Origin: Gracilibacillus halophilus YIM-C55.5
Lineage (GTDB): Bacteria; Bacillota; Bacilli; Bacillales; Amphibacillaceae
Reading direction: 5' to 3'
Length of the DNA stretch: 37,250 nt
NCBI RefSeq assembly: GCF_000359605.1
Contig: NZ_APML01000026.1
Coordinates: 1 to 37,250 of the forward strand
A program made the position numbers and the translations under genes. The notes below the pieces were generated by a model, which made no database searches, had not been told where the DNA came from, and worked only from the letters and a program-made list of their open reading frames with translations. Shown here piece by piece: positions 1-7,417 of this stretch; within the stretch, counting starts at the first letter, position 1; every line of letters starts with the position of its first letter.

Positions 1-197
1 CATGGAAACAGGAAAGCCATCCGTGGTTGCACGCCGTTATGAATTAAATGCCAATATGGTTGGGCGCTGGGTTCGTGAGTACAAAGACGGCAAATTTGGT
101 GACACGGATATCACGTCTGCACCTGACCTTGATACGAAGGCTATCTAATGAGAATGATCAATTAAAGCAGCTTTTGGGCGAAAAAGACCTTAAGTGA
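1..197 (+). pseudogene. IS3-family transposase OrfA remnant, frameshifted and truncated
   Basis: An open frame from ATG 2 to TAA 146-148 encodes 48 residues with a helix-turn-helix look (VVARRYELNANMVGRWVREY), typical of the N-terminal DNA-binding part of IS3/IS911-type OrfA. Immediately after the stop, the frame starting at 147 continues with NENDQLKQLLGEKDLK and stops at 195-197. That is the leucine-zipper-like linker normally found in the same protein, so a one-base frameshift separates the two halves. The familiar continuation (EIAILRD and onwards) is lost after about 192. The element is therefore dead. Its left part lies beyond the window edge, so the full extent and exact IS family cannot be fixed. 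Confidence 0.75.
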
Positions 198-211
198 GGG
201 TTTTTCTTTTT
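179..211. terminator. possible bidirectional terminator-like hairpin
   Basis: An A-rich arm with CC is followed by a GG-containing arm and a T-rich run ending near 211. It is a short imperfect stem at the junction between the transposase remnant and the facing ORF. It could serve either strand. Confidence 0.3.
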
Positions 212-450
212 TATAATATCTCGCAATACGGCAATTCAACCAAAGAGTCGATATTACTTATGAATTCTTCAAAATCATCTTCATTTAATATGGATTTTAT
301 ATTACGATCAGAAAATACATTGATGGTAATTAAATTACTTCTCTGAGACAACTCATCCTCCGTAGCATATGAGTTATCATCCATTGTTGCTCTTCTCTGT
401 TCATCAATTAACGAAATGTAACATGGAAAACTGTATTCCTCAAATCTCAC
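211..450 (-). CDS. small acidic hypothetical protein, probably frameshifted
   Basis: A 79-residue frame reads from a GTG at 450 to a stop at 211. The protein is soluble and acidic, with many Asp and Glu (DDNSYATEDE, LNEDDFEEF), and has no membrane segment. I do not recognise a family. The composition resembles small immunity-type or orphan accessory proteins, but no function can be assigned. The GTG has no convincing ribosome site. A good one (AAGGAGG) precedes an ATG at 499-497, in another frame that runs into a stop after 12 codons. Removing one A from the A5 run near 470-466 would join that ATG to this ORF. I read this as a decayed or frameshifted gene in an accessory patch. Confidence 0.45.
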   Translation of the reverse strand: MRFEEYSFPCYISLIDEQRRATMDDNSYATEDELSQRSNLITINVFSDRNIKSILNEDDFEEFISNIDSLVELPYCEIL

Positions 451-668
451 TTCCCAAATTTCAGCTTTTTAAACGAATTAGTCTTATTAGGTGACACATT
501 CTTCTAACCTCCTTAATTAATAGTTTTAACATACATTAGTGATTTTTTTAACAGAGAATATTTTTTCATTAAGGAAAATGTAGTTAATCCTATTCCAAAA
601 TACAACACAGAGTTACAGGTTACCATTCCTATTTCATTTTGCCATCATTATTTCAACATTTTCGATGA

Positions 669-842
669 ACCCTGAAGCGGGAAAGCAACAAATTATTAGC
701 TGGCTTTAAAGAATTTGTGCTTAAAGCAGGAATAGAGTATGAGAACTTAAAAGGTAAATATGTAGATAGAACCCGTATAGGACCAACGGTAAGCTATACC
801 GAAGAGTTTGAATTACCTGCGCAATACAAATATACTACGTAA
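669..842 (+). pseudogene. C-terminal fragment of an unidentified protein
   Basis: An open frame follows TGA at 666-668 and ends at TAA 840-842, with no start codon and no ribosome site. It reads as natural protein (LLAGFKEFVLKAGIEYENL, then VDRTRIGPTVSYTEEFELPA), with sensible hydrophobic and charged alternation. It looks like the last 57 or so residues of a soluble protein whose 5' part is gone. I do not recognise the family. Confidence 0.4.
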
Positions 843-943
843 TTAACGACATCTATTTGTATATAACTATGTGAAAAAATGTACTAAAAGTAAAGATGAG
901 CGTTTATGCAACACGCAGGAACGCTTGTTTCTTTTGCCTAAAA

Positions 944-1129
944 GGGGGAGGATAGAAAAAGCTTTTCTAAACTTGAAAATGGAGAGCAAAGTACATTAGC
1001 TGTTGCAATAGGTGTTGTTGACACTTTTAGATAAAATTGGTTTATTACAACGTTATTATTAGCAGGTGTGATAATTTGTGGAGTGATTACTTTTTTGGAT
1101 TTAAAGCGTATCTTTAAAAAGAACACTTA
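944..1129 (+). pseudogene. membrane-protein tail with an in-frame stop
   Basis: One frame without a start codon reads SKLENGEQSTLAVAIGVV, reaches TAA at 1034-1036, and continues in the same frame with NWFITTLLLAGVIICGVITF. It then ends with a basic tail (LDLKRIFKKNT) at about 1129. The second part is a classical transmembrane helix followed by positive charges, typical of the end of a permease or small membrane protein. The in-frame stop and missing start mark it as a remnant. The longest ORF on the other strand here is its shadow. A hairpin follows at 1165-1222. Confidence 0.4.
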
Positions 1130-1164
1130 GAGTTTGTTCAAGTAACGGGTAACGATAGTTGAAA

Positions 1165-1222
1165 AACGAAGGCCTAATAAAGTAAGAGAAGATTAGACTT
1201 TTAGTCCTTCCGTTATTTTAAA
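1165..1222 (+). terminator. terminator-like hairpin after the membrane-protein remnant
   Basis: An imperfect inverted repeat, AACGAAGGCCTAA (1165-1177) against TTAGTCCTTCCGTT (1201-1214), has an inner AAGT/ACTT pairing and is followed by a T-rich run. It is probably the old terminator of the decayed gene upstream. Confidence 0.45.
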
Positions 1223-1366
1223 TAATAACCTATTGGTAAATGCGGTGTAACAAGTGGCAATTATCGATAAGAAAAATGCCGGCAGTGGTACTTTTTTATG
1301 GCCGTAATCTCAAATAGTATTTGTTTTTCCTTCCTTCCATTCCTTCACCCATGCTATTATTTTTTT

Positions 1367-1382
1367 GGCCCCAATTTGGGCC
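1367..1382. repeat. GC-rich hairpin GGCCC-N6-GGGCC
   Basis: A perfect 5-bp GC-only stem (1367-1371 with 1378-1382) lies around CAATTT, in a region otherwise dominated by A/T runs. It is not followed by a T-run, so it is unlikely to be a terminator. A recombinase or protein-binding site is possible but unproven. Confidence 0.35.
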
Positions 1383-1438
1383 CAGAATCCCCGAATTTTT
1401 GCATTATCCTGCATTTTTTTGCAAAATAAATAAAAATG

Positions 1439-1482
1439 AAAAAACCCTCAAAACGTTGATTTAACAACATTCCAAGGGTTTT
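1439..1482 (-). terminator. rpsD intrinsic terminator
   Basis: On the minus strand, AAAACCCT and AGGGTTTTTT arms (1482-1475 with 1448-1439) enclose a loop that itself contains an AATGTTG/CAACGTT inverted repeat. A T-run follows. It lies about 30 bases downstream of the rpsD stop. Confidence 0.8.
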
Positions 1483-1510
1483 ATTTGCATTAAAATGCTT
1501 AATGCTAATA

Positions 1511-2113
1511 TTAACGAGAGTAGTACTCAACGATTAATGGTTCGTTGATTTCTGCTGGTAGTTCAGCACGCTCTGGAAAGCGAGAGTACGTACCTTCTAA
1601 TTTATCTTCATCAAATGTAAGGTATTCAGGTACGAAAGAGTTCACTTCTACCGCTTCCTTGACAATATCAAGGTTTTGGGATTTTTCGCGAACACCAATT
1701 ACCTGGTTTGGTCTTACTTGATAAGATGGAATGTCAACGCGACCACCATCTACTGTAATGTGACCATGGTTGACAAGTTGACGTGCTTGTCTACGAGTAC
1801 GTGCAAGACCTAAACGATAGACAACGTTATCCAAACGAGATTCTAGTAGGATCATGAAGTTCTCACCATGAACACCTTTCATCTTAGAAGCACGTTCGAA
1901 AAGACTACGGAATTGACGTTCAGTCAGTCCGTACATATAACGAAGTTTTTGTTTTTCTTGCAATTGCAAACCGTATTCTGATAACTTACGGCGTTGGTTT
2001 GGTCCATGTTGTCCTGGTGCATATGGGCGCTTATCTAGCTCTTTGCCCGTACCTGTTAAGGAGATGCCAAGACGACGGGACTTTTTCCAAATGGGTCCTC
2101 TATAACGAGCCAT
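1511..2113 (-). CDS. rpsD: 30S ribosomal protein S4
   Basis: A 200-residue protein, the normal length for Bacillus S4. It begins [19 protein letters not shown] and has the family's [18 protein letters not shown] segment, then an S4 RNA-binding domain at roughly residues 91-155 ([20 protein letters not shown], then [10 protein letters not shown]). S4 is a primary 16S rRNA-binding protein that nucleates assembly of the 30S body and is known to repress its own mRNA. The ATG at 2113 is preceded by AAAGGAGA. The gene is monocistronic here, with its own sigma-A promoter (2305-2333), long structured leader (2114-2298) and terminator (1439-1482). Downstream of it the genome is a patchwork of remnants. 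Confidence 0.98.
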   Translation of the reverse strand: MARYRGPIWKKSRRLGISLTGTGKELDKRPYAPGQHGPNQRRKLSEYGLQLQEKQKLRYMYGLTERQFRSLFERASKMKGVHGENFMILLESRLDNVVYRLGLARTRRQARQLVNHGHITVDGGRVDIPSYQVRPNQVIGVREKSQNLDIVKEAVEVNSFVPEYLTFDEDKLEGTYSRFPERAELPAEINEPLIVEYYSR

Positions 2114-2298
2114 ACTACATCTTCTCCTTTATATAAAGTTTTGCATAAAATAAGACAGTGTGTCCCCGTATCGCCAGCCATTTTGTTTTCATGCACCTTC
2201 GCCCTAGTAGCAGAGGGTTACGCAATGCACCTCACTTCTGTGAAGATGAGGAACAAAATGGACTACCGTTGGTCCACAGAGGCTACCTTTTTTACACA
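2114..2298 (-). promoter_or_regulatory. rpsD structured leader (S4 autoregulatory RNA candidate)
   Basis: The leader between promoter and rpsD is about 185 nt and heavily structured. A perfect 10-bp long-range pairing joins CCATTTTGTT (2261-2252, minus strand) to AACAAAATGG (2187-2178). It encloses a CTTC-ACA-GAAG hairpin, and a GGAC/GTCC hairpin lies just outside. S4 binding to its own leader is established for B. subtilis rpsD. The assignment here rests on position and pairing. Confidence 0.7.
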
Positions 2299-2304
2299 AA
2301 GACC

Positions 2305-2333
2305 ATTATAGAATGTTAAGGAAGATAAGTCAA
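2305..2333 (-). promoter_or_regulatory. sigma-A promoter of rpsD
   Basis: On the minus strand TTGACT (2333-2328), a 17-base spacer and TATAAT (2310-2305). This is a near-consensus vegetative promoter with transcription expected from about 2298. Confidence 0.88.
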
Positions 2334-2476
2334 CCTTCATGGTAAATAAAAAACGTTTTTATCTGCTCTTCTTTGAAGTGTCTATCCTTCAATATGGTAA
2401 AATAATAACAAGTCTAGTTTTGGTGGTACAGATGTTATAAGCAGTGTCGCTATTAAGAAATGGGAGGGGTTTAGAA

Positions 2477-3232
2477 ATGAACAGTTATCAAAAAGAAGTG
2501 GTGAAGATTACACATCGCGGGAGGGATATTCATGGTGTCTCTTATATGCCTGATAGTAAAGAAAAATGTCCTGTCGTCATCTTCAGCCACGGTTTTAATG
2601 GTACAAATGCTGATTTTACGATGAATAGTGACTATTTAGCGAAAAATGGCATCGGAGGATTTTGCTTTGACTTTTGTGGTGGCTCCGTACATACAAAGAG
2701 TGACCTTATGACGGATGAAATGACGATTTTTACAGAAAAAGAAGATCTCTGTGCTGTTATTGAAACGATAAAAAAATGGAACAATGTTGATTCTGAGCGT
2801 ATCTTTTTATTTGGCGAAAGTATGGGCGGATTAGTGTCAGCATTAGTTGCCGATGAATATGTAGCAGATATTAAAGGACTCTTATTGCTATTTCCGGCGC
2901 TAGGGATTGCAGATGACTGGAATAAACGGTTCCCCACACTTGTTAGTATCCCTGACACATATGAATTATGGGGAGTGCGTTTGGGAAGAAAATTCTTTGA
3001 ATCCATTCATGAATATAATGTATTCGACCATATTGGTACATTCAATAAAAATGTTCTTATTTTTCATGGAGATCAGGACGAAGTGGTGCCCCTTGAATAT
3101 GGGAAGAAGGCAGAGATGTCATATCCTCATGCTAGCATCGAAGTATTCCAAGGAGAAGGTCACGGTTTTTCAGAAGCTGGTAATAAAAGAGTTGCTGAGA
3201 TGACATATGAGTTTGTAAAAGCAAATAAGTGA
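2477..3232 (+). CDS. alpha/beta hydrolase, cinnamoyl-ester-hydrolase-like esterase
   Basis: A 251-residue cytosolic serine hydrolase with no signal peptide. Landmarks are the oxyanion segment FSHGFNG (37-42), the nucleophile elbow GESMGG with Ser115, a catalytic Asp in HGDQDEVVP (Asp199 or Asp201), and His229 in GEGHGF. Order and spacing match the feruloyl/cinnamoyl esterase-like group of alpha/beta hydrolases (Est1E, LJ0536 type). The substrate is probably a small acyl or aryl ester but cannot be told from sequence. ATG 2477 is chosen because GGGAGGGG precedes it; an upstream in-frame GTG at 2444 has no site. The gene stands alone and shares a bidirectional terminator with the convergent ytsP. 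Confidence 0.85.
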   Translation: MNSYQKEVVKITHRGRDIHGVSYMPDSKEKCPVVIFSHGFNGTNADFTMNSDYLAKNGIGGFCFDFCGGSVHTKSDLMTDEMTIFTEKEDLCAVIETIKKWNNVDSERIFLFGESMGGLVSALVADEYVADIKGLLLLFPALGIADDWNKRFPTLVSIPDTYELWGVRLGRKFFESIHEYNVFDHIGTFNKNVLIFHGDQDEVVPLEYGKKAEMSYPHASIEVFQGEGHGFSEAGNKRVAEMTYEFVKANK

Positions 3233-3253
3233 AATGTTCATATGTTTTAGGTG

Positions 3254-3297
3254 AAAAAATAACCACCCCCCCAAAACTTGTGAAGTGGTTATTTTTT
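3254..3297. terminator. bidirectional terminator between esterase and ytsP
   Basis: A perfect 13-bp stem, AAAAAATAACCAC (3254-3266) and GTGGTTATTTTTT (3285-3297), gives T-runs in both directions between two convergent genes. Confidence 0.88.
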
Positions 3298-3325
3298 AAT
3301 CTTTACTTTTCAGAGCTGCAAGCGT

Positions 3326-3805
3326 TTAGATATATTTTTCTAGCACGTGAACAAATTGTTCAAGATAGTGCTGATCTGTCTTGTCAAAATTGTTTTTGCT
3401 CGGACTATCGATATCGAGTACACCAAATACCTTGTCATCTTTCATCATCGGTACAACAATTTCTGATTGACTAGCGGCATCACATGCAATATGCCCTGGA
3501 AATTGATTGACATCAGCAACTAATTGGGTTTGGCATTCACTAACGGCTGTGCCACAAACACCATTTCCACTTTTGATTCGTACGCATGCTGGTAGTCCTT
3601 GAAATGGTCCAAGTACCAATTGATCTTCTTTCCATAAGTAAAATCCTACCCAATTTACATTATCTAAGAACTGATTTAATAAAGCAGCTGCGTTGGATAG
3701 ATTTGCTAGTTGGTCAGGCTCCTCCTCGATTAAAGCTTCTAATTGTTTGATAACAGTAGGATACGATTTTTCTTTTTCTTGATGATATGAAATAGCTTCA
3801 AACAT
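3326..3805 (-). CDS. ytsP: free methionine-R-sulfoxide reductase (GAF domain)
   Basis: A 159-residue single-GAF-domain protein of the fRMsr family, which reduces free L-methionine-(R)-sulfoxide with electrons from thioredoxin. The three redox cysteines are present as Cys74 (LPACVRI), Cys84 (GNGVCGTA) and Cys108 (GHIACDAAS), in the family's 10-and-24 spacing. FYLWKEDQLVLGPFQG and SEIVVPM are also typical. ATG 3805 is preceded by GGAGGAGAT, so the longer frame back to 3865 is not used. The gene is monocistronic with its own promoter (3879-3907). Its position between rpsD and ezrA matches Bacillus synteny. Confidence 0.93.
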   Translation of the reverse strand: MFEAISYHQEKEKSYPTVIKQLEALIEEEPDQLANLSNAAALLNQFLDNVNWVGFYLWKEDQLVLGPFQGLPACVRIKSGNGVCGTAVSECQTQLVADVNQFPGHIACDAASQSEIVVPMMKDDKVFGVLDIDSPSKNNFDKTDQHYLEQFVHVLEKYI

Positions 3806-3878
3806 GGTATCTCCTCCAATGATAATAAACTGCTCAAAAACAAACATTCTCGAGCAAGTTAGCATGATTCTTTCAGTA

Positions 3879-3907
3879 TTTATATATCATACAACATTCC
3901 CTTTCAA
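3879..3907 (-). promoter_or_regulatory. sigma-A promoter of ytsP
   Basis: On the minus strand TTGAAA (3907-3902), a 17-base spacer and TATAAA (3884-3879), about 70 bases upstream of the ytsP ATG. The rest of the 324-base gap to ezrA is AT-rich. I see no clear ezrA promoter: a TTGACA at 4082 lacks a correctly spaced -10. Confidence 0.6.
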
Positions 3908-4129
3908 CGTGACAAATAAAGGATTTCATGGATCGAAAATAAGTGAAAAATAAAAAAATATACAAGAAAATCTTAAAAATTTAGCAAAAATACCGAAGAA
4001 CATGGTATCATAACAAATAAATGATAGAATTTTTTGTATGTAAATGAAAAAATAATGAGTAATTTGTCGATATAACATTCGTTGACAATAGATGGGAAAA
4101 CGATAGTCGATAAGGAGGATATGTTGAAG

Positions 4130-5833
4130 ATGGAATTTGTGATCGGAGGACTTCTTGTTATCATCGCTTTATTTATCGTGGGATTTATTTTGCGAAAAAG
4201 GGTATATGATAACGTGGATCGACTAGAAAATTGGAAAATGGATATTATGAATCGTAATGTGACATCTGAATTATCAAAAGTAAAAAACTTGAACTTATCA
4301 GGAGAAACGCAAGAAAAGTTTGAAGCTTGGAAAGAGAATTGGGACTTGATTCTTACACGTGATCTTCCAGATATGGAGGAATTTTTACTCGATGCAGAAG
4401 AAGCAGCAGATAAGTTTCGTTTTAAACTGGCTAAAAAACAAATTCAGACTGTAGAAACAACGCTTGCATCCATTGAGGATAACATAAATCAAATGTATAA
4501 TGAATTGGATCATTTGTTAGATTCTGAGCGTTATGCACGTGATGAATTAGAGGAATTACATCCGAAGCTTAAAGAACTCAAAACGTATTTATTACATAAC
4601 CGAACATTTTATGGTAAAGCTGAAGGTACTTTTGAATCTGAGTTATTAAAAGTCGATAAACGATTACAAGAATCGGAAACGCTCATGGAAGAAGGGAATT
4701 ATCTGGAGGCCCAACAACAGACCGAAGCTATGAAAGACACACTTATCGACATTGAAGAGCGAATGATGCAATTTCCGGAAATGTATAAGAAATGTAAACA
4801 AGATTTACCGGAGCAAATGAACGAATTGCTCAATGGAATGGAAGAGATGAAAGAGGATGGCTATCGTGTCGAACAATTTGGTTTTGAAAAAGAATTGAAA
4901 CAATATGAGCAGCTGTTGAAAAATAGTCTTCAGCAGTTGGAAAGTGGCGAAATTGAAAATATTGCTGATACTTTTACCGAAATGGAAGACCGATTAACAG
5001 AAATGTATCAGTTGTTAGAAAAAGAAGCTAAATCAAAATCTATTGTGGAAAGTCAAATGCCACTTACCCGTCAACAATTAACATCGATTAATGAGAATTT
5101 AGAAGCCACAAAGCAAGAAATGGACGAATTGCAGCAGTCGTATTATTTAGAAGAAACGGAACTTCAATTGTTTTTAAGTTTAGAAAAATGGCTTGAAAAA
5201 CTCAACAAACAATATGAACAACTTCTGTTTGAATATGAACAAGGAGATCAAAGTCATCTCGATGTAAAGGATCGCCTTGACCAATTATCGGAGGAATTAG
5301 AGAACTTGGAATCATCACATGCTGAATTCCAAGAACAGATTCGAGATATTCGAAAAGATGAAATTGAAGCAAAAGAAAAAATCAAAAGGTTAAAACATGA
5401 TTTGCTCCAAACGAATAAAAAATTAGAGAAAAGTAATATACCAGGTGTTCCATCAGCAGTTGTTAATGCTTTAGATGAAGCGACCGATAAGTGTGAGCAT
5501 GTCTTAGCATTGTTTCAGCAACAACCACTAGATATGGGAAAGGTACAGCATGCTTTAACTGATGCAGAAAAGTCGGTAACTAATTTTGTGGAACAAACGA
5601 ATTTGTTGTTAGAACAAGCACGTCTTGTTGAACGATTGATTCAGTACGGAAATCGATACCGTCGCAGTTATCCGGTTCTGTCATCACAGTTATCCGAAGC
5701 TGAACAATTATTTCGCAATTACCAATATGAACAGGCATTAGAAGTAGCAACTAAGGCGTTAGAAAATGTAGATCCCAGAGCCATTACGAAGATTGAACAA
5801 CTTGAAGAGGAATATCAACAAATGGTACATTAA
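4130..5833 (+). CDS. ezrA: septation ring formation regulator EzrA
   Basis: A 567-residue protein, family length about 562. An N-terminal transmembrane helix (MEFVIGGLLVIIALFIVGF) is followed by KRVYDNVDRLENWK and a long, charged, spectrin-like coiled-coil cytoplasmic region rich in Glu, Gln, Lys and Leu. The C-terminal FGNRYRRS-like patch is present as YGNRYRRSYPVLSSQL. EzrA interacts with FtsZ, restricts Z-ring formation at the poles and links it to cell-wall synthesis. ATG 4130 is chosen by alignment to known EzrA starts. AAGGAGG (4112-4118) is 11 bases away, so TTG 4124 or ATG 4121 are alternatives that add two or three residues. A small membrane protein gene follows after 14 bases. Confidence 0.96.
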   Translation: MEFVIGGLLVIIALFIVGFILRKRVYDNVDRLENWKMDIMNRNVTSELSKVKNLNLSGETQEKFEAWKENWDLILTRDLPDMEEFLLDAEEAADKFRFKLAKKQIQTVETTLASIEDNINQMYNELDHLLDSERYARDELEELHPKLKELKTYLLHNRTFYGKAEGTFESELLKVDKRLQESETLMEEGNYLEAQQQTEAMKDTLIDIEERMMQFPEMYKKCKQDLPEQMNELLNGMEEMKEDGYRVEQFGFEKELKQYEQLLKNSLQQLESGEIENIADTFTEMEDRLTEMYQLLEKEAKSKSIVESQMPLTRQQLTSINENLEATKQEMDELQQSYYLEETELQLFLSLEKWLEKLNKQYEQLLFEYEQGDQSHLDVKDRLDQLSEELENLESSHAEFQEQIRDIRKDEIEAKEKIKRLKHDLLQTNKKLEKSNIPGVPSAVVNALDEATDKCEHVLALFQQQPLDMGKVQHALTDAEKSVTNFVEQTNLLLEQARLVERLIQYGNRYRRSYPVLSSQLSEAEQLFRNYQYEQALEVATKALENVDPRAITKIEQLEEEYQQMVH

Positions 5834-5847
5834 AGGTGGGTACATCA

Positions 5848-6138
5848 ATGAGAATGAAATGGGTTCTTTCCTCACTTAGTGCGTTGGCGGTTTTGATATG
5901 GGGGATCGTTGCGTGGTTATATTTCACGCAAATGAATCAAGATATACTTTTAAGTCGTTCGCATCAGGCCGCAACGATTGAACTTGAATCGAAATCATTT
6001 GATCAACCTGACGAACGAACAGAAACAAAGGTTGAGGAAACGTCAGACTCAAGTAACATCGAACAAGTAGCGAAAGCCTATACAACTGGTGAAGCCATTT
6101 CCATCGATACGGTGTTAAAAGAATTAGAAATTCAATAA
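5848..6138 (+). CDS. small membrane-anchored hypothetical protein
   Basis: A 96-residue protein with one N-terminal transmembrane helix (WVLSSLSALAVLIWGIVAWL, about residues 5-24). An acidic, Glu/Ser/Thr-rich linker and a short C-terminal segment ending in TVLKELEIQ follow. The predicted topology is a signal anchor with an extracytoplasmic tail. No lipobox or catalytic motif is visible and I do not recognise the family. ATG 5848 has AAAGGTGGG at a good distance. It lies 14 bases after ezrA and is followed by a strong terminator, so it is almost certainly co-transcribed with ezrA. That makes a role at the membrane alongside EzrA a fair inference, nothing more. Confidence 0.75.
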   Translation: MRMKWVLSSLSALAVLIWGIVAWLYFTQMNQDILLSRSHQAATIELESKSFDQPDERTETKVEETSDSSNIEQVAKAYTTGEAISIDTVLKELEIQ

Positions 6139-6148
6139 ATGTACGAAG

Positions 6149-6184
6149 AAAGATATTCCTTTTTCTTTTTGGAATATCTTTTCT
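6149..6184 (+). terminator. terminator of the ezrA unit
   Basis: A perfect 11-bp stem, AAAGATATTCC (6149-6159) and GGAATATCTTT (6171-6181), with a T-rich loop and short T tract. Confidence 0.75.
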
Positions 6185-6270
6185 ATGTGGTTTCTTGATT
6201 TACATGATTATAGTGAGAAATGTGAATCATATCAATGGAAAGAAAGAGATCGACAATGAGAGGGATGAAC

Positions 6271-7410
6271 ATGATTTATTTAGATAACAGCGCTACAACT
6301 AAGCCTCATCCAGAAGTAATGGATAGCTTTTACCAAGCGGCGACGACATTCTTTGGAAACCCATCTTCTGTCCATCGTTTAGGAATGGATACAGAACGTC
6401 TGCTCCGTAAAGCACGTCACCAAGCAGCTAGTCTATTACAAGTGAAGGATGAGGAAGTTTTCTTTACATCAGGAGGAACAGAAGGGAATAATCTCGCCAT
6501 TAAAGGAATTGCCCTGCAACATCAAACACGCGGGAAACACTTGATCACAACAACGATAGAACATCCATCAGTATTGGAAGCGTTCCGCAGTTTGGAAGAG
6601 CTTGGTTTTTCCGTAACATACATCCAAGTTGATAAGAACGGTACAATTAATATTGACCAGCTGAAGCAGGCATTATCACAAGAGACGATCCTTGTTTCTG
6701 TTATGCATGTCAATAATGAAATAGGCACCATACAGCCTATAGAAGAGATTGCTTCTATTGTTTCTGCGTATCCCAAAGCGTTTTTACATGTAGACCATGT
6801 ACAAGGGTTTGGAAAAGTTCATTTACCACTGAATCAGTTGGCTATTGACCTGTGTACTATTTCGGGCCATAAAATTCACGGCTTAAAAGGAACTGGGATT
6901 ATGTATAAACGCAAGGGTGTGACGCTGTTTCCACTCTCGCATGGAGGTGGTCAAGAACAGAGCATTCGTTCAGGAACAGAAAATGTTCCGGCCAATGTAG
7001 CCTTGGTGAAAGCGATGCGACTGATACATGAACAAATGGAGCAAAATAAACAACGGCTTGAAGCATTGAAAGGGCGTATCATCCAAAAGCTACAGACGAT
7101 GGATCAAGTCGTGGTGAATACGCCATCTCCTGCAGCACCACATATTGTGAACTTCTCGTTGCCAGGGATCAAACCTGAAGTCATGATTCATGCCTTAGAG
7201 GAAGATGATATTTATATTTCAACTAAATCTGCTTGTTCTTCTAAAAGCGCCGATGAAAGTGCTGTGCTAGCTGCATGTGGTCACCGTCGCAAGATTACCG
7301 AATCCGGATTGCGTATTAGTATGTCCTATGAAACAACCGAAGCGGATATTGACTATTTTTTAGTGAAATTAGCAGAAGCATATGATAAATTAAGTAAAGT
7401 AATGAGGTAG
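6271..7410 (+). CDS. nifZ: cysteine desulfurase, ThiI partner
   Basis: A 379-residue class V PLP enzyme of the NifS/IscS family. It takes sulfur from cysteine as an enzyme persulfide. The PLP-binding Lys201 lies in SGHKIHG, the cofactor-contacting His98 in IEHPS, and the persulfide Cys322 on the mobile loop STKSACSSKS. The start ATG 6271 (MIYLDNSATT) fits the family and has GAGAGGG six bases upstream; upstream in-frame codons back to 6235 are not needed. The gene is seven bases from thiI. In B. subtilis the equivalent NifZ is dedicated to ThiI for 4-thiouridine in tRNA, and the context here argues for the same dedicated role rather than general Fe-S assembly. Confidence 0.95.
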   Translation: MIYLDNSATTKPHPEVMDSFYQAATTFFGNPSSVHRLGMDTERLLRKARHQAASLLQVKDEEVFFTSGGTEGNNLAIKGIALQHQTRGKHLITTTIEHPSVLEAFRSLEELGFSVTYIQVDKNGTINIDQLKQALSQETILVSVMHVNNEIGTIQPIEEIASIVSAYPKAFLHVDHVQGFGKVHLPLNQLAIDLCTISGHKIHGLKGTGIMYKRKGVTLFPLSHGGGQEQSIRSGTENVPANVALVKAMRLIHEQMEQNKQRLEALKGRIIQKLQTMDQVVVNTPSPAAPHIVNFSLPGIKPEVMIHALEEDDIYISTKSACSSKSADESAVLAACGHRRKITESGLRISMSYETTEADIDYFLVKLAEAYDKLSKVMR

Positions 7411-7417
7411 ATAAAAC

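Larger units (their letters stand above)
500..1438. other. gene-poor decayed accessory region
   Basis: No intact gene is visible here. The stretch contains two protein-coding remnants (669-842 and 944-1129), a terminator-like hairpin (1165-1222), and a GC-rich hairpin centred at about 1374 in otherwise AT-rich DNA. I see nothing interpretable in 500-668 or 1223-1360. Together with the transposase remnant to the left, this looks like the scar of lost mobile DNA next to the conserved rpsD gene. Confidence 0.5.

Noticed and set aside
938..1126. 62-codon ORF on the minus strand
   Set aside because: It is the shadow of the plus-strand membrane-protein remnant at 944-1129, which has natural amino-acid composition.
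4082..4087. TTGACA upstream of ezrA as a promoter -35
   Set aside because: No acceptable -10 at 16-18 bases; the spacing candidates read AGTCGA or GTCGAT.
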